A DNA stretch of 64,000 nt from Cephalotus follicularis (taxonomy: Eukaryota; Streptophyta; Magnoliopsida; Oxalidales; Cephalotaceae), in contig BDDD01000176.1 of NCBI GenBank assembly GCA_001972305.1, positions 434,001-498,000 of the forward strand, given 5' to 3'. Below are positions 1 to 12,149 of this stretch, one piece after another; the first letter of the stretch is position 1; every line of letters begins with the position of its first letter. The position numbers and the translations under genes were made by a program. The notes under the pieces were generated by a model, which was given only the letters and a program-made list of their open reading frames with translations, had not been told where the DNA came from and searched no databases.

Positions 1-689
1 TCAGAATATGTTTATAAAATAATTAAGGTTCGGAGTAGATTTTTGATTACCTACAAAAAAGACTTCAATGTCTAACCTCAAAAATATACAATGTTAATGA
101 CAAAAGGTATTTACGCCAAACCAATGTATGATATCATTTTAACAGCCACTCACACATGTAATATGGAGAACAGCCACTTTCGGTATGTTTGGTTTTAATG
201 CCATTTGGAAGGTGAATTTGAGAACATCATTGTTTTCGTTTTTAACTTTTTGCTTTTAGTTTATTAGATTTTTTGTTATTTAATTTGTCTATTCGTCTGT
301 TGTCTCTCTCATTTTTTTTCGCAGTAGACTTGAATGAAACAACAGATCTCTATTATGAAAGCGGTTATTTTATTTTATTTATTGATAATTGAACAAAAGC
401 GAGGTATGAATCCCATCCTCTTACGAGTGAAGTGCTTAAGCGAAGTCTCCGGGTGTCGTTTGATAGGCCAATGGTGGAGGAGTAGCAACAGTTGTTACCC
501 TGGTTGCCAATTATTTCTCTTTATTACTAGAGTAGAGACCTCTTGATTTCTCACTTCCTCCAAGAGCCTCTTTTGTGCAGATAGAATTTTTCATACTCCC
601 ACCGTCCACTTACCTAGGAATGAAAAGGGAGGACCGATATAATCTCTATGAAAAGTTAAAAACTGATCTTTTGTTTGAGATATTTTTAT
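1..689. other. AT-rich intergenic sequence
   Basis: No gene is supported here. Open frames are short, start at non-ATG codons or lack any recognisable domain. The DNA is typical AT-rich plant intergenic sequence. Confidence 0.6.
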
Positions 690-1095
690 TTCATTTTTTA
701 ATTTAACGCATAACTTGATAATTTGGTGAATGTGACATTTGACTTTTTAAAATCAAACAAAATTACATTTTTCATCAATTTTCTGTTAAATTAATTTTAT
801 AATGGGATTGAAAATACTTGGTAGTGTGCAAAGGACGTCGTTGACACATTTTTTTCTATTAACATCAATTGAACGAAATAAAAAATGCATCGACGTCTTT
901 ACCCAATGTTAACCAAAAAAATTGAGTCAACGCCATCGTTTACACTATACTGGTTCGTTTTCAATCACACCGTTAAATCGATTTAACGAAAATTAGGTAA
1001 AAATCGTAATTTTGTTTGATTTTAAAAATCAAACGTCACATCTGTCAAATTAAAATGTGGTGCATCAAATTGAAAAATTACTTAAAAGTTAATAG
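690..1095. repeat. Foldback (MITE-like) inverted-repeat element
   Basis: Two arms are near reverse complements. The left arm, about 725-830, contains TTTTTAAAATCAAACAAAAT and ATGGGATTGAAAA. The right arm, about 945-1045, contains ATTTTGTTTGATTTTAAAAA and TTTTCAATCACACCGTTA. The loop holds a smaller nested palindrome, AAAGGACGTCG against CGACGTCTTTAC. The outer ends are approximate and I could not fix a target-site duplication. The structure would form a long hairpin if transcribed. Confidence 0.65.
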
Positions 1096-1379
1096 ATAAA
1101 ATTGAAAATTTCCCCTTTTGTCTTTAACTTGAAAAGTTGTTAAAAAAAAAACTAAAGCAAAAGTCAAAAAATAAGTTGGAGTTTTCAAACGCAGTTTATG
1201 ATTCAATGTATAATCTTAAAAACATATTTGTAAAGAGAAGTAACTTCATAAATATTTATCTGTAATAAAAAGAAAAAACCTCTCAATTTAAAATGCAACA
1301 TAACATTTATATAACTAACCAATATAGAATGGATGATCATTTCAATTACAACCCCAAGTATAATTAACCCACTAATTTT

Positions 1380-2005
1380 TGGTCCACCTCACTCTATTTG
1401 TGTTAGATTAAAAGACCAAATGGGTCATGTGTCATATTAAATCAGGTCTTATTTAGTCCACGAGAGGGTCCTAGAGTTGGGTCAACATGCCAAGACGACA
1501 GCCATGATAGAGAGTGTAACACCGTCTACCCAATATTCACCCTCCATAACTAACTAATTGGGTGAACCAAATACCACCCTACTTATCATTTTGTTAATGG
1601 AAGATAGATGACATGAAATTTGAATTTACCTATTCATCTTCAAATTTGAATCTATGATGATTTATTATTTTGAATTTACAAAAATAAAATAAAATTATTC
1701 CAATAAACTTTTGATAAATTATATACTTCATAAAAATTTTGCTGTCACCATATCACTTTTACACTGCCCTCTGTTTTAGTTTGCTTACTCATAACCAACA
1801 AATTTGTGATATCTCATCATGCACTTCATTAGTATCGTTTAAAAGACCAAATAGGTCATTTCTTATTCTGATTAGTAAGGTCATTAACTGGTTCCTAAAG
1901 TTGATCACATTCCATAAGACAGCCTTAATTAGAGAGCTAACGGTTCACCCTCCATATCCAATTGGGTGACCATCCTAATTGGCATTTTGTTAATGGAAGA
2001 TATAC
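1380..2005. repeat. Diverged direct duplication upstream of DA2
   Basis: Two related blocks, roughly 1380-1595 and 1790-2005, share in the same order AAAAGACCAAATGGGTCAT / AAAAGACCAAATAGGTCAT, AGACGACAGCC / AAGACAGCC, TTCACCCTCCATA, AATTGGGTGA and CATTTTGTTAATGGAAGATA. They are clearly homologous but much diverged, so this is an old local duplication or a tandem pair of an unrecognised repeat. Confidence 0.6.
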
Positions 2006-3289
2006 AAAATCTTTGTCAACTCAAGTCATACTTGAAGACATACATCATATCATATGCAAATTAACCAATTAACCTATTATAAACAAACTTGTTTCAGTAC
2101 ATGCATGCAAAATATTTTACATCACTCTGTTATAGTACAACGTATATCTCGAGTCAACAATCTAAACACTTGTTTTTTTATCAACTAATTAAACGGTTTG
2201 ATGATTACTTTTTAGTCTAACTTACAAAAATCTTGATAAGATGATATTTTGTGCGTTTTTTACTTATTTACTTTAACAAGTAATGTGGGTCATCACACGT
2301 GAATTCGATCTGAACCTGACACTATAATAAATTAAATAGGTTTAGTCTAAATTTTATCTAGTTATATTAGTATTAACTTATATAATTTGATTTAAGTTCG
2401 AATCATATTTGGCTTAATCCAACTCTGACCTGTTAATTAAACATGATAAAACATAACTTGAATCCAACCCAAATACAATAAATATACGACCCGTTAATAC
2501 ATATTATCAACTACGTCAACTCAATTTCAAAGAAATGTAACCCACCATCTACACTATGCATAATTAAGGTGACTGTCTTAGCCCTCTTTACTCTATCGTT
2601 TGATCCAAGTAAAGGACCTAAACCCATTACTTAATGGGACATCTCCATAACAAAGTGTACTTACCAAATGATCCCAATAGAAGTTTAATTTATTCAACAT
2701 TTAGATGTTAATATTACAATTTCAATGGAAAACCTAGTGGACAAGAAAATTTATCAAATCCCATAAAAAAAAAATTATGTTTTCTTCTAAGATTGTATAA
2801 GTTTTTTAATTATTTTCTCTAACTTTTTGTAACATTTTTTCCTTTCAAACTAGTTGTGTGATGAAGCCAGTGAAGGAACTCAAGAAATTCCTTCCAAAAA
2901 AGAAACGATAATTAATTAAAAAGTTGAAATCATCTACTTGCATAAGAAACAAAGTATGCTAGAGGAATTCTGGACCTTTATATTAGTTTTTTTTTTCTTT
3001 CTTTTCTTTCAAATATTATGGTACAAAATATTTGCATAACTTCAGTGCCAAGATAAGGCAAATCCCAGTCTTGTTTCATTACCCAAACAAAAGTAGATAA
3101 TCCTTAATTATTTTATTTTGGGGCGGTACAAAAGTAGATAATCCTTAATCCCGCATATTAATTATTAATCACATGACATAAAATAAGCAACAAAAAAAAG
3201 AAACGCCACGCGTAGTGAAAGCGCGTGATCTAAGAAAGCAACAGAACAGACCGTTCCTTAAATAAATAAATAAATATGTGACGGTGATT
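2006..3289. other. AT-rich intergenic / distal promoter of DA2
   Basis: No gene or clear repeat is visible. The stretch is the upstream flank of the DA2-type gene. Confidence 0.5.
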
Positions 3290-4282
3290 CTTTTCTCATC
3301 CAGTACTCTACCGTTTCGTGCCTTGCTTGCTTCTCTATATTAATAGACATCATCATCATTATTACTATCAACTTTTTTTTAACTATAAATCAAATCTATT
3401 TAACTAATAATTAAAGAAACAGAACTCTCTTCATTTCCTTCTCCCACTCTAAACAGAAGCCCAACGAAACAAAACAAAATCTTAAAAAAAGAAAAAGAAA
3501 AAAGGGGTATTAGCAGTAGTAAACGAAACAAAGAAACAAGTTTTGATATGTGTAATGTATAAATAAATAGATATACATAAAAGGAAACAAAACAAAAAAC
3601 TCATATCTCTCTCTCTATCAGCTCATTCCTTTCTCTCTCTCGGAGAAAGTTTTGATTTTGTTCCTCTTGTTGGTAGCAAAATCTCTCGATCTCTCATTCT
3701 CTCTCTCTCCATCTAGAATTTCACTTCTCAATTTCATTTCAACATTTCGAGGTTAGTTATTCTTTTTTATGTATTCTTTAAGTAATTATTAGACCTCTCT
3801 CAGTTATTTTTTTACTTAACTTATTCTTTGTGTGTGTGTGTGTAGGTTAATTTTGGTTCTTGATAGTTTGGAGGATTGTGAAATTTGTTTAATTGGAGAT
3901 AGTTTATTTTTTGTGGTGTTTTTAATAGTTATCATTTTTTACTGTTATGTTGGTCATAAATTAGGGTTTTTTTTTTGTATTTTTTGCTTAATTCTTGAGT
4001 TTTTTTGTTGTGTTTTGTTTGTTTGCAGCATAAAGGTAATGATTTTGTGCAGCAAATTGTTGTTGAATCAGAGTGGAATTAGTTTCTGGTGTGTTAAATT
4101 GTGTTGTAAGAAATAAATATGGGATTTTTTGATGTTATGTTACCAATTAAGTCTTTGCTATCCTCTTTGTTAAGTGATTGCAACAGAAGGGTTTGTTGTT
4201 ATTGTTCTTCTTGTTGATTTTGAGTTGCTTAATTGGAGAATACAAGAAGAGTAAAGAAGAAAATTGTATTTCATTGGACTGG
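3290..4282 (+). promoter_or_regulatory. DA2 promoter, CT-rich leader and probable 5'UTR intron
   Basis: A TATA-like TATATTAA lies at 3336-3343. It is followed by a CT-rich leader with several CTCTCTCT runs (3600-3715), typical of plant 5' untranslated exons. The sequence TTTCGAG|GTTAGT at 3745-3757 is a good splice donor. Candidate acceptors are TTTGCAG ending at 4028 and CAACAG ending at 4186, so the leader is probably spliced. No ATG in frame with the coding start is available in the final leader segment. The start site and exact exon ends are inferred. Confidence 0.5.
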
Positions 4283-7200
4283 ATGGGTAATAAGCTAGGA
4301 AGGAGGAGACAAGTAGTGGATGAGAGGTATACGAGACCGCAAGGTTTATATGCTCATAAAGATGTTGACATTAAGAAGCTAAGAAAGCTTATACTTGAAT
4401 CTAAGCTGGCTCCTTGCTATCCCGGTGATGAAGAATGCTGTTGTGATCTTGAAGAATGTCCAATTTGCTTTTTGGTTGGTATATCTATCTTACCCTTTAT
4501 TGTCAGCGTTTTTATGTTTTTTTGGATAGTTTTTTATCTTTTGGGCAAAAGGTGAAATTTCAGGTTTCTCTACACTGGCTTAAACTACAGAACTGAATCA
4601 ATTTGCCATAATTTTAAATGTCGGATGCTGTTTTGTGTTGTTATTCCTTTTCTTAGGAAGCTAGAGGGCCAAAATCGTGGTAATTTTAATATTTCTATCA
4701 TCTTATTTAGATTTCCAGAAACTAATGAGTACAGGAATCCTGTTCTATACATGTATTATTGGGCTTCAATTAAATGGAGTTTCTTTTCACATAAACTCTC
4801 TTGGCCCTTTATGATATGTCGCTTAAACTGTTCCATAGGGCTTTCTTCCCACTCTTTACCTTTTAACCCAGTTTGAGAGTCTTCCATTTACAAGCCATTG
4901 ACAGTCAAATTTCATTTCAATATTGTTTGTTTATATATTCAAGTTTTGCATTGCACCATTTAATTATTCTTTGGGCCTCTTTTTTTCTTATTACAGTACT
5001 ATCCGAGTCTTAACAGATCAAGATGTTGCATGAAAGGCATTTGTACAGGTATTTGTTTGGTGAATTTTGCGAATGTAGTAGTCATATGTGTTTGGATTAA
5101 ATCTGACATGTCTTCCTTCCACCAGAGTGTTTTCTGCAGATGAAGAATCCTAATTCAACTCGTCCTACACAGTATCCTTCATTGTTAGTGCTAATTATAG
5201 TGTAAAATTTTATGGATCCAACTACCTTCATGTTCTTTTGCTTTCTTAATCAGGTTTCCTTTGATTGTGTTACTTAACATTATGAGGTGTCCTTTTTGCA
5301 AAACCATGAACTATGCTGTGGAGTATCGGGGTGTGAAAACAAAGGAGGAAAAAGGCAGGGAACAAATTGTAAGATTTGATTCCCACAGATTATTATGTTC
5401 TTGTACTATTTGGGATTTCTCTGGGAATAGTGTACGTGAAATGGAATATGAATGTAGTCTACATTTCTCAAATACTGTAGGAAGAACAACGTGTTATAGA
5501 AGCAAAAATTAGGATGCGGCAGCAGGAAATTCAGGATGAAGAAGAGAGATTTCAGAAAAGACAAGAAATAAGCTCACGCATAAACATAGCACCTGTGGAG
5601 GTCGGATATGGCATATTAGCAGGTACCATCTCATTGCAATTCTGCCTTTTACCTGTGTATCAAAAATTAATTTTGACAATTTTTTTTTATTTGGGTGGTT
5701 GCAGCTTCTAGGCTTCCTGTGGATGGGGAGGAAATTGTTTCTTCTCAAGAATCTCGTTCTGCACCAATGATCAGACAACCCTCTCACCCTAGGGCAAACA
5801 GGTACACTCAATTATTTATGGTGATGCTTGAGTTTATTGAACAAATAACGAATTAAATAAGTTAGAAGGACGGAAGAAAATGTTTTCTATACTCGCTATT
5901 GGGGTTGCCTATCCATTGAACATGTTTAAGGTAACATGAGTTAGAGCTTCATTATTAATTTCCGTCTCTGATCAAAATATTCTGCCTCATAAGCTCCTCT
6001 TAATCTCTACATGTGCATGCACAAGAGGTTGTATTTGTAGCAGCAAAGAATGTTTTATGCTTGTCAAACCTTTTTGAAGTAATATAAACTGTATTGTAGC
6101 TTACTTTTACTGCCAATCTGCTTTTTATCTAATGGATGATGTATGATAAGTCAAATTTATTGATTTACTATAAGCCTCTAGTTTAAAATTTGTATATAAT
6201 GACACCACTCAGTGAAGTCTGCTCTGGCTTGCATGAACTGCAATGTATTCTGTTGTCGTAACAAAACTGAAAAAGATGATACGTATGGAGGAAGAAAAAG
6301 AACTGAAGAGTTGGTAAGGCGAAGTACTTTTTGTATTCTTCTCCTTACAGGGGCAATGTACAATGTAATGAATATCAACTTAGTCGACTATAAGAAGCAA
6401 GAATGGCAAGCATAGCACTTCAAAGCACCTAAGCTAACTTAGTTGACCTTTCATCTTCTCTTCTAATTTTATAAATGCTTCAAGTGAACAGGTGAGTGAT
6501 TTTTCTTGTGAATGCCTCTTCTATTCTTCTATTTTATTTTTTTAACAAAGATTTGCAATTCCAATTTTACATTTTTGTGCCAATGTGAAGCAATTGATCT
6601 GCCACTGTTTTCTGTCATACATTTTTATTTCCTTTTATGCTAATTGATGGATAGGCTGTGCATTCCAGAATTAAAATGTCCTGCATCTGACAATCTGAGA
6701 TCAATTTGATTTCTAACTATACGAGATCAATTGCAGGGATGATGATTTTGATCTTGACCTTGAGGACATAATGGTGATGGAGGCTATCTGGCTTTCCATT
6801 CAGGCAAGTTAAATGATTGACATAAGATTATTGTAGAAATTACCTACAAAATATCAAAGAATGGAACTTTAAATGTGTATGTCTGAATGACTTGTATGGT
6901 AGCTCATTTGCAAAAGGTAATGAATGTTTATCTTGAATCGAAGCCTCATGTTACACTCAGCTGAGGGAAACTGTGATGTACTAATAAGAAATTTTTGAAC
7001 TCTTACAACGAGCTTAGAAACTGCTGCAAGATATATTTTGCAAAAATAGTTGACTGAAGAAGGTGCAAATGTTTCAAGAAAGATTCTCATGTGAAATTTC
7101 CATTTGAGCTGGCTGTGGTTGTCTACCCAAGTTTTATTCCAATTGATAGATCTGCCAAATCCCATGCATGAGACATTAGTTTTTTATGAATTTCTCTTAA

Positions 7201-8183
7201 TCATCAGATCTTATGCACTTTTTGAAGTTACCAAATGGTCAATATTTCGTCCCCAAGGGGACACCCCAATGGAAAATACATTGAATTGTCATTGGGAAAA
7301 CCAGGGTTCGATCCCTGGTGGGGAGTTTAAGATTTGGGAAATCTATCCTTACGGTGTGCCATAAAAAAAAAATTGTCAATATTCTATGCATTATGAAATA
7401 ATTGTCTTCTATTCTATGCTTGGCTAAAATGTGCATCGAGAGGTTCCCTTCCATGAATTGGCTTCTCTTGTTTTATTTATTTTATTTGTTGGTTGAATTG
7501 GGTACATCTCTAATTTGGACATGCCAATTTAAACTACTGTTATATATTCCTGATTTGTATCAGCAGATAAATAAGTCTTCTATTTGTACAAAAACAAAAA
7601 AATGATATTACAGGAGAATGGCAGACATAGAAGTCCAGCTTATGGTGATGCTACTCCTGAACAGTATGTCACAGAGGATTGTTTTGTCTCACCAGCAATG
7701 GCTGCTGGTTCATCTTCATCCCCTTCTGGTGGTCTAGCCTGTGCAATAGCTGCCCTTGCTGAGCGTCAGCAAATGGGTGGAGAATCCTCAGTAAACCATA
7801 GTGGAAATATGGCAGGACTAAGCATGCTTCCGGGCAGTAGCAGGTATTACAACCGGGTGGACCGAGATACTTATTCTCTTGCAGACAATTCTGTTCATGC
7901 ATCACCTGACGTTAGGATGGTTGTGACAAGAGATGACGGGGAATGGGGTTTAGATCGTGGATCAGAGGTGGCAGAGGCAGGGACCAGCTATGCAAGCTCT
8001 GATGCCACAGAAGATGCTGGTGGAAATTGTGTGCTACCACAAGATGAAATTGGAGATAGCTTTCAAAACGTCCAGGCACCCATTGCTCCTGAGAGTTTTG
8101 AGGAACAAATGATGCTGGCCATGGCTGTTTCTCTAGCTGAAGCTCGAGCTATGACTAGTGTACCTGAAGTTTCATGGCAATAG
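4283..8183 (+). CDS. DA2: RING-type E3 ubiquitin ligase, DA2/GW2 family
   Basis: Coding exons are 4283-4474, 4997-5048, 5126-5171, 5287-5368, 5481-5622, 5705-5801, 6737-6803 and 7614-8183, giving 415 residues in one open frame (rice GW2 is about 425). The N-terminus [20 protein letters not shown] is the family signature and fixes the start. A RING-like finger spans residues 59-101, with cysteines at 59, 62, 74, 75, 80, 83, 98 and 101. An acidic block lies at 204-226. A ubiquitin-interacting-like helix, [17 protein letters not shown], sits at about 389-405. In Arabidopsis and rice these cytosolic/nuclear ligases restrict organ and seed size by ubiquitinating growth regulators (DA1 in Arabidopsis). 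All introns are GT-AG except the last, whose donor is GC (CAG|GCAAGT, 6804). No frameshift or premature stop is present, so the gene looks functional. The long final exon is less conserved and Ser/Gly-rich. Confidence 0.93.
7247..7374 (+). mobile_element. tRNA-derived SINE in the last DA2 intron
   Basis: A perfect 9-bp direct repeat GTCAATATT (7238-7246 and 7375-7383) flanks the insert. The body carries a pol III box B, GGTTCGATCCC (7305-7315), in an acceptor-arm-like hairpin CCAGGGTTCGATCCCTGG. It ends in an A-rich tail (7361-7372). The box A region is degenerate. Size (about 128 bp), box B, A tail and TSD fit a plant SINE inserted in sense orientation. It lies far enough from the splice sites to be spliced out. 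Confidence 0.8.
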
Positions 8184-10784
8184 TCTTCGGGCCAAGCAAC
8201 TGATGGCAGTCTTCCTCTAAGAGATGATGTTGATCATTGCTGATTAGCTAGCTGAGTCTCTAGCTAGGACAACTGGGGAAGCGTTGCAAGCAACTAGTTC
8301 ATAGGTCAAGGTAGTGATGATATTGGTAAAGGAAAAGATATTGTTGTAGTTAATGAAAGGTTGGTTGGTTGTTTGGTTATGCTATATTCATAATGATTTT
8401 GATAAAAGTCATTTTCAACCACTTCTATATTCCCAAGTCTCATGAAAACAAAATTGTGTCTCTGTTCTTTCTATAGTCGTGCACGGCCCCATTTATCATT
8501 TTTTAATGAGTTACTACCAAATGGTTGATCTAAAATGTCACTCATTAAGTATATTTAGCTTAAAATAGTTGAGCTTTTAGATGTGACACAGATCATTGCG
8601 TGTTCATAAACTATATAATATCAGCGAAAACATGCTCACATGTAGCATTACTGAGATGGGTTGGTGTAGCCGTGTGTAGTTGTGTTGCATTGTATGGATC
8701 AGGCTGTTAATTGGGCTAATCTTCTGTGGTGATCTGTCTCAAATGTAAGAGCTCATTTTCTGTGTCTTTTTTATTTTCTTGGATCTTTATTATTGTTTGT
8801 AATGTATGAATATGATAGTGATTACCCTTAAAAGTGTGCTACTCCTGAGAGGGACAAGGTCAATCCACATTAAAGTAACCTCCATCACGAAGCCCATACT
8901 ATTGAATAAAAATATATTAGGACATGTTATTATAGGTACTTTTTTTTTTCTTGTCTTTGAGAAGTTATTTAGTGAACATGGTATATTTTGAGCCAAGGTA
9001 AGAGATAGAAGTAATTGCTATATATAAGATATTTTGACATTTATCCACAAAATATGGAATTTTTGAAACATGGTGGATGAAATTGTGGCCATTAAAACTC
9101 TATCGTGATCAACCATGTATGTAGGCTTGCAAGTGTCAACTTAAAACGGGTGCGAAAATGAGCGTTGAAGTAGTTGAAGAACCACAAACAATTAACTTCA
9201 CATGCAATGTCTCTTTATTACGTGACTTGAGTTCAGCTACCTCTTGGTTTCACATGTTTTGTCATGGTCTATATACTTCTTGGCATTACCTTGCCCTATA
9301 TATATATATTATAAATGGGAGGACCACTTCACCTACATTCCTCATTTGTTTTGCAGTTTGATTATTAACCAAGATAAGTGCTTTTAGAATCAAGTTTAAA
9401 AAAGTGATTTGTAGAATTAAATCGACAATAAGTGATATGTAATATGCTACTCATGCCTCCTTAGTTCTACATGCTACTTAATTAATTATAAGTACCTTTG
9501 CATGTTTATGGAAGCAATTTTGGTATGCTTCAACTAGCTTGAAACTAGTCTATAAGTAAGGTAACCTAAGCAATAAAATTTTGGTAGTTGAATACCATAT
9601 TATCGAAGAAATTCTTGTATAGACTAGTTCGTTTAGAGAAAATGAAAGAAAATTAGAGAGAAAAAAAAATCAATTTCTCTCTCTCATTTACTTGCTTTTT
9701 CTCTTCATGGTCCATATGGATCGATTATAACAAGAATTACTCGATATTTTGGATTTGATCCTCAATGAAAGTGTTCACCTATATCTAATCCCATATTAGA
9801 GAATTAAGGAATGTAAGAATATTCTATATTATGTAACTCATTGTCCAATGAATAAAGAATATAAAACTAGTCAAACTTTGAAACATATCATCTTCATACT
9901 CTCTCGTACTTAATGTTTTTCATGTATAATTATATTTTTCATATACAACCATTAGATTTGATAATCTATTTATATATATACAAATTTTAAAGTCATAATC
10001 GGATATATCTAACTATTTTATGAAATATGCTATTTGAAAAATATAACAGTAAGACATGATAAAAAATGAAGTATGGAGAAGTACGAAGAAAATAAACATA
10101 AAGACTATCTATTAATATTGATGATAATAATGTAAAATTCATCATCTAGCTAAGATCGTGACATGTAGCACTTAGCTTAACAACAATCTAACAAAGTGAC
10201 ATAGAATCAACTATAATTGAATTCTGATAATACTAGTTGTTCCAAGCTCAATTAAGACTCCAACGACTTACGAACTCTCTAAGTCTTTAACTTACAAATT
10301 TCAGCAAAACTCTACAAACAAACTAAAGTATACTTAAATACCATTGCTGATTATTATAAATGCATGGGCACATAAGCTACATGCATGGTAAGCTCTCTCA
10401 AGCTCTAATATGCTCTCCCTTTTATGTGTAAATACTCTTTATTACAGTCTTACTGACTTCTTCACTCTTTTCTGATTTGCTTTCTTTATCAAAGGCCTAA
10501 GAAATCAATAATTGCTGGGGATCTATTGATTTTTGCAGTAATATGATAATTGGATACTCTTGTTGTTTTAGTTTAACATTAGCACACAACAATCAAAAGG
10601 AAGAACCATATATGATGAGATAATTAAATAGTTGATTTTATGGGACATGTGAGGTGTGGTACATACTTGACATAGCAAGAATATTATTAGGCTTTTTCCT
10701 TGATTACGAGGGAAATTAATGGCACGGAAAAACACAGACTCCCTCTTTAGTTTTAGAAAAAAAAGGAGAAATCATCATTCTTAT
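8184..10784. other. DA2 3'UTR and intergenic spacer
   Basis: The first few hundred bases are presumably the DA2 3' untranslated region. The remainder is AT-rich with no supported gene, RNA or repeat family. Open frames here are short and without domains. Confidence 0.5.
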
Positions 10785-11296
10785 TGTTGATGCAGAAAAT
10801 TATTCATCAACAGTCATCCGCGTGCGAAGGGTTTATTTGTTGGGAAGAGACGACGATGCTCTGAAGAGTGTTCTGCGGTGGTCTGCTTCCTGCTTTCTTT
10901 GGTCTTCCCTGCATACACAGTGAACAAACCGTCGAAATCCCAGGAGTTTTATTCTCGGGGACCCTTCGATACTAAAGTCAGTGTTTGACAGAGAAGAATA
11001 GTGTATATGTGAGAGAGAAACTGACCAACCCTGATATATTCTGTGTAGGGAGTATTTATAGTCTTCTTGGTTGTAACTGCTTGCATCATGATGGAGTTAT
11101 TAGTCCTTAGAAAACTGTCTGATTTACAGAGGCATTTCCTTATCTCCTCCTTTTCCTTATTTGATTATCTTTGTCATTAAGGCCATGATCTGACAGAGGA
11201 GGAATTATCTCCTAGTTTATCTCCACAAATGAGGAAGTTCTTGAGCGGTTAGACACGTGTCAGTGCCTCTATAATATAAGAATATTTTTCATATCA
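10785..11296 (-). repeat. LTR, 3' copy of the minus-strand element
   Basis: It aligns with 14496-15008 along its whole length, with scattered substitutions and small indels. In plus orientation it begins TGTTGATGCAG and ends CATATCA. A minus-strand TATA box lies near 11048-11060. Confidence 0.85.
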
Positions 11297-12149
11297 TATG
11301 CTCCCTGATCCTCATTTTATGTACTTTGCAGAGGAGGATGAGCATTTGTGAGGTAGTCTTGCTTTGAGCAGACCTTGGATGCTAGTGCTCTCTTAGAAGT
11401 CTTTAAGCTGCGGAGATGTGAACCTGCTCGGGTTGCTCCCTTGGGAGTCTTATTGCTTCAATAGAAGTCTTTGAGAAGCTTGACTGTTGATGCTTTAATC
11501 CACTTGAGACTTGGATGTCGCTTGAGCTTTCTGTCCTCTTAGCCTGCTTCAGAAGCGGTTGTTGCTTCTTTGCCCAAGGATGCCCAAGGCCCTATTCCCG
11601 AGCTTTAGCTTGTATTTTCCTTTATTTGCTTTGTATTGTAATATTTCTTGGTGAAATGAATATACTGTTTTTGCTTCCTTCGAGCTCTTTCATTCCCTTA
11701 GGAATTTTAGTTTAGTCTAACTTATAGACTTTTTGCATTGTGGCCTTACAATTTTCAGACCTAGCTACCTAAGCTTTCTAGTCCCCGTAGGATACTTTGT
11801 TTGAAAAGCGCTTAGGCAACAATACTTAATCTTTGCGAGTTCCTGTGTGTTCGCAGACTAAGTTTTAGGTCTGCTCGGACAAGTTCTTACGGGTTTGCCG
11901 AGCAGGATCTTGTCTAATCCGTTATATTCTAGACCAGGTCGTCTGAGCTCACAGCCCTCGTGGGGACACTTGTTTCAAAGTGCTCAGTCCAACGAACTTG
12001 ATCGTTGCGAGTTCTTATGAATTCGCCTCTCAAGACACGATATTTGTTTGGTCGGACAAGTTTTCATGGAGTTTCCGACCAGTGTTCACTCCATTGGGAG
12101 TCTTATTGCTTCCTTAGAAGTCTTTTGTTGATCAATTTTGGGTGCTCCT

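Noticed and set aside
3832-4116. 94-codon open frame upstream of DA2
   Set aside because: A T/G-rich frame within the probable 5'UTR intron. It starts in a GTGTGT run at a non-ATG codon and has no homology that I recognise.
4178-4282. N-terminal hydrophobic extension of DA2 (signal-peptide-like)
   Set aside because: The frame upstream of 4283 is open, but its first codon at 4178 is TTG. No in-frame ATG exists and the segment includes a probable splice acceptor. The conserved start is MGNKLGRRR.
7301-7320. tRNA gene
   Set aside because: Only the T-arm/box B is well formed. There is no cloverleaf with an anticodon arm, and the A tail and flanking TSD identify a SINE.
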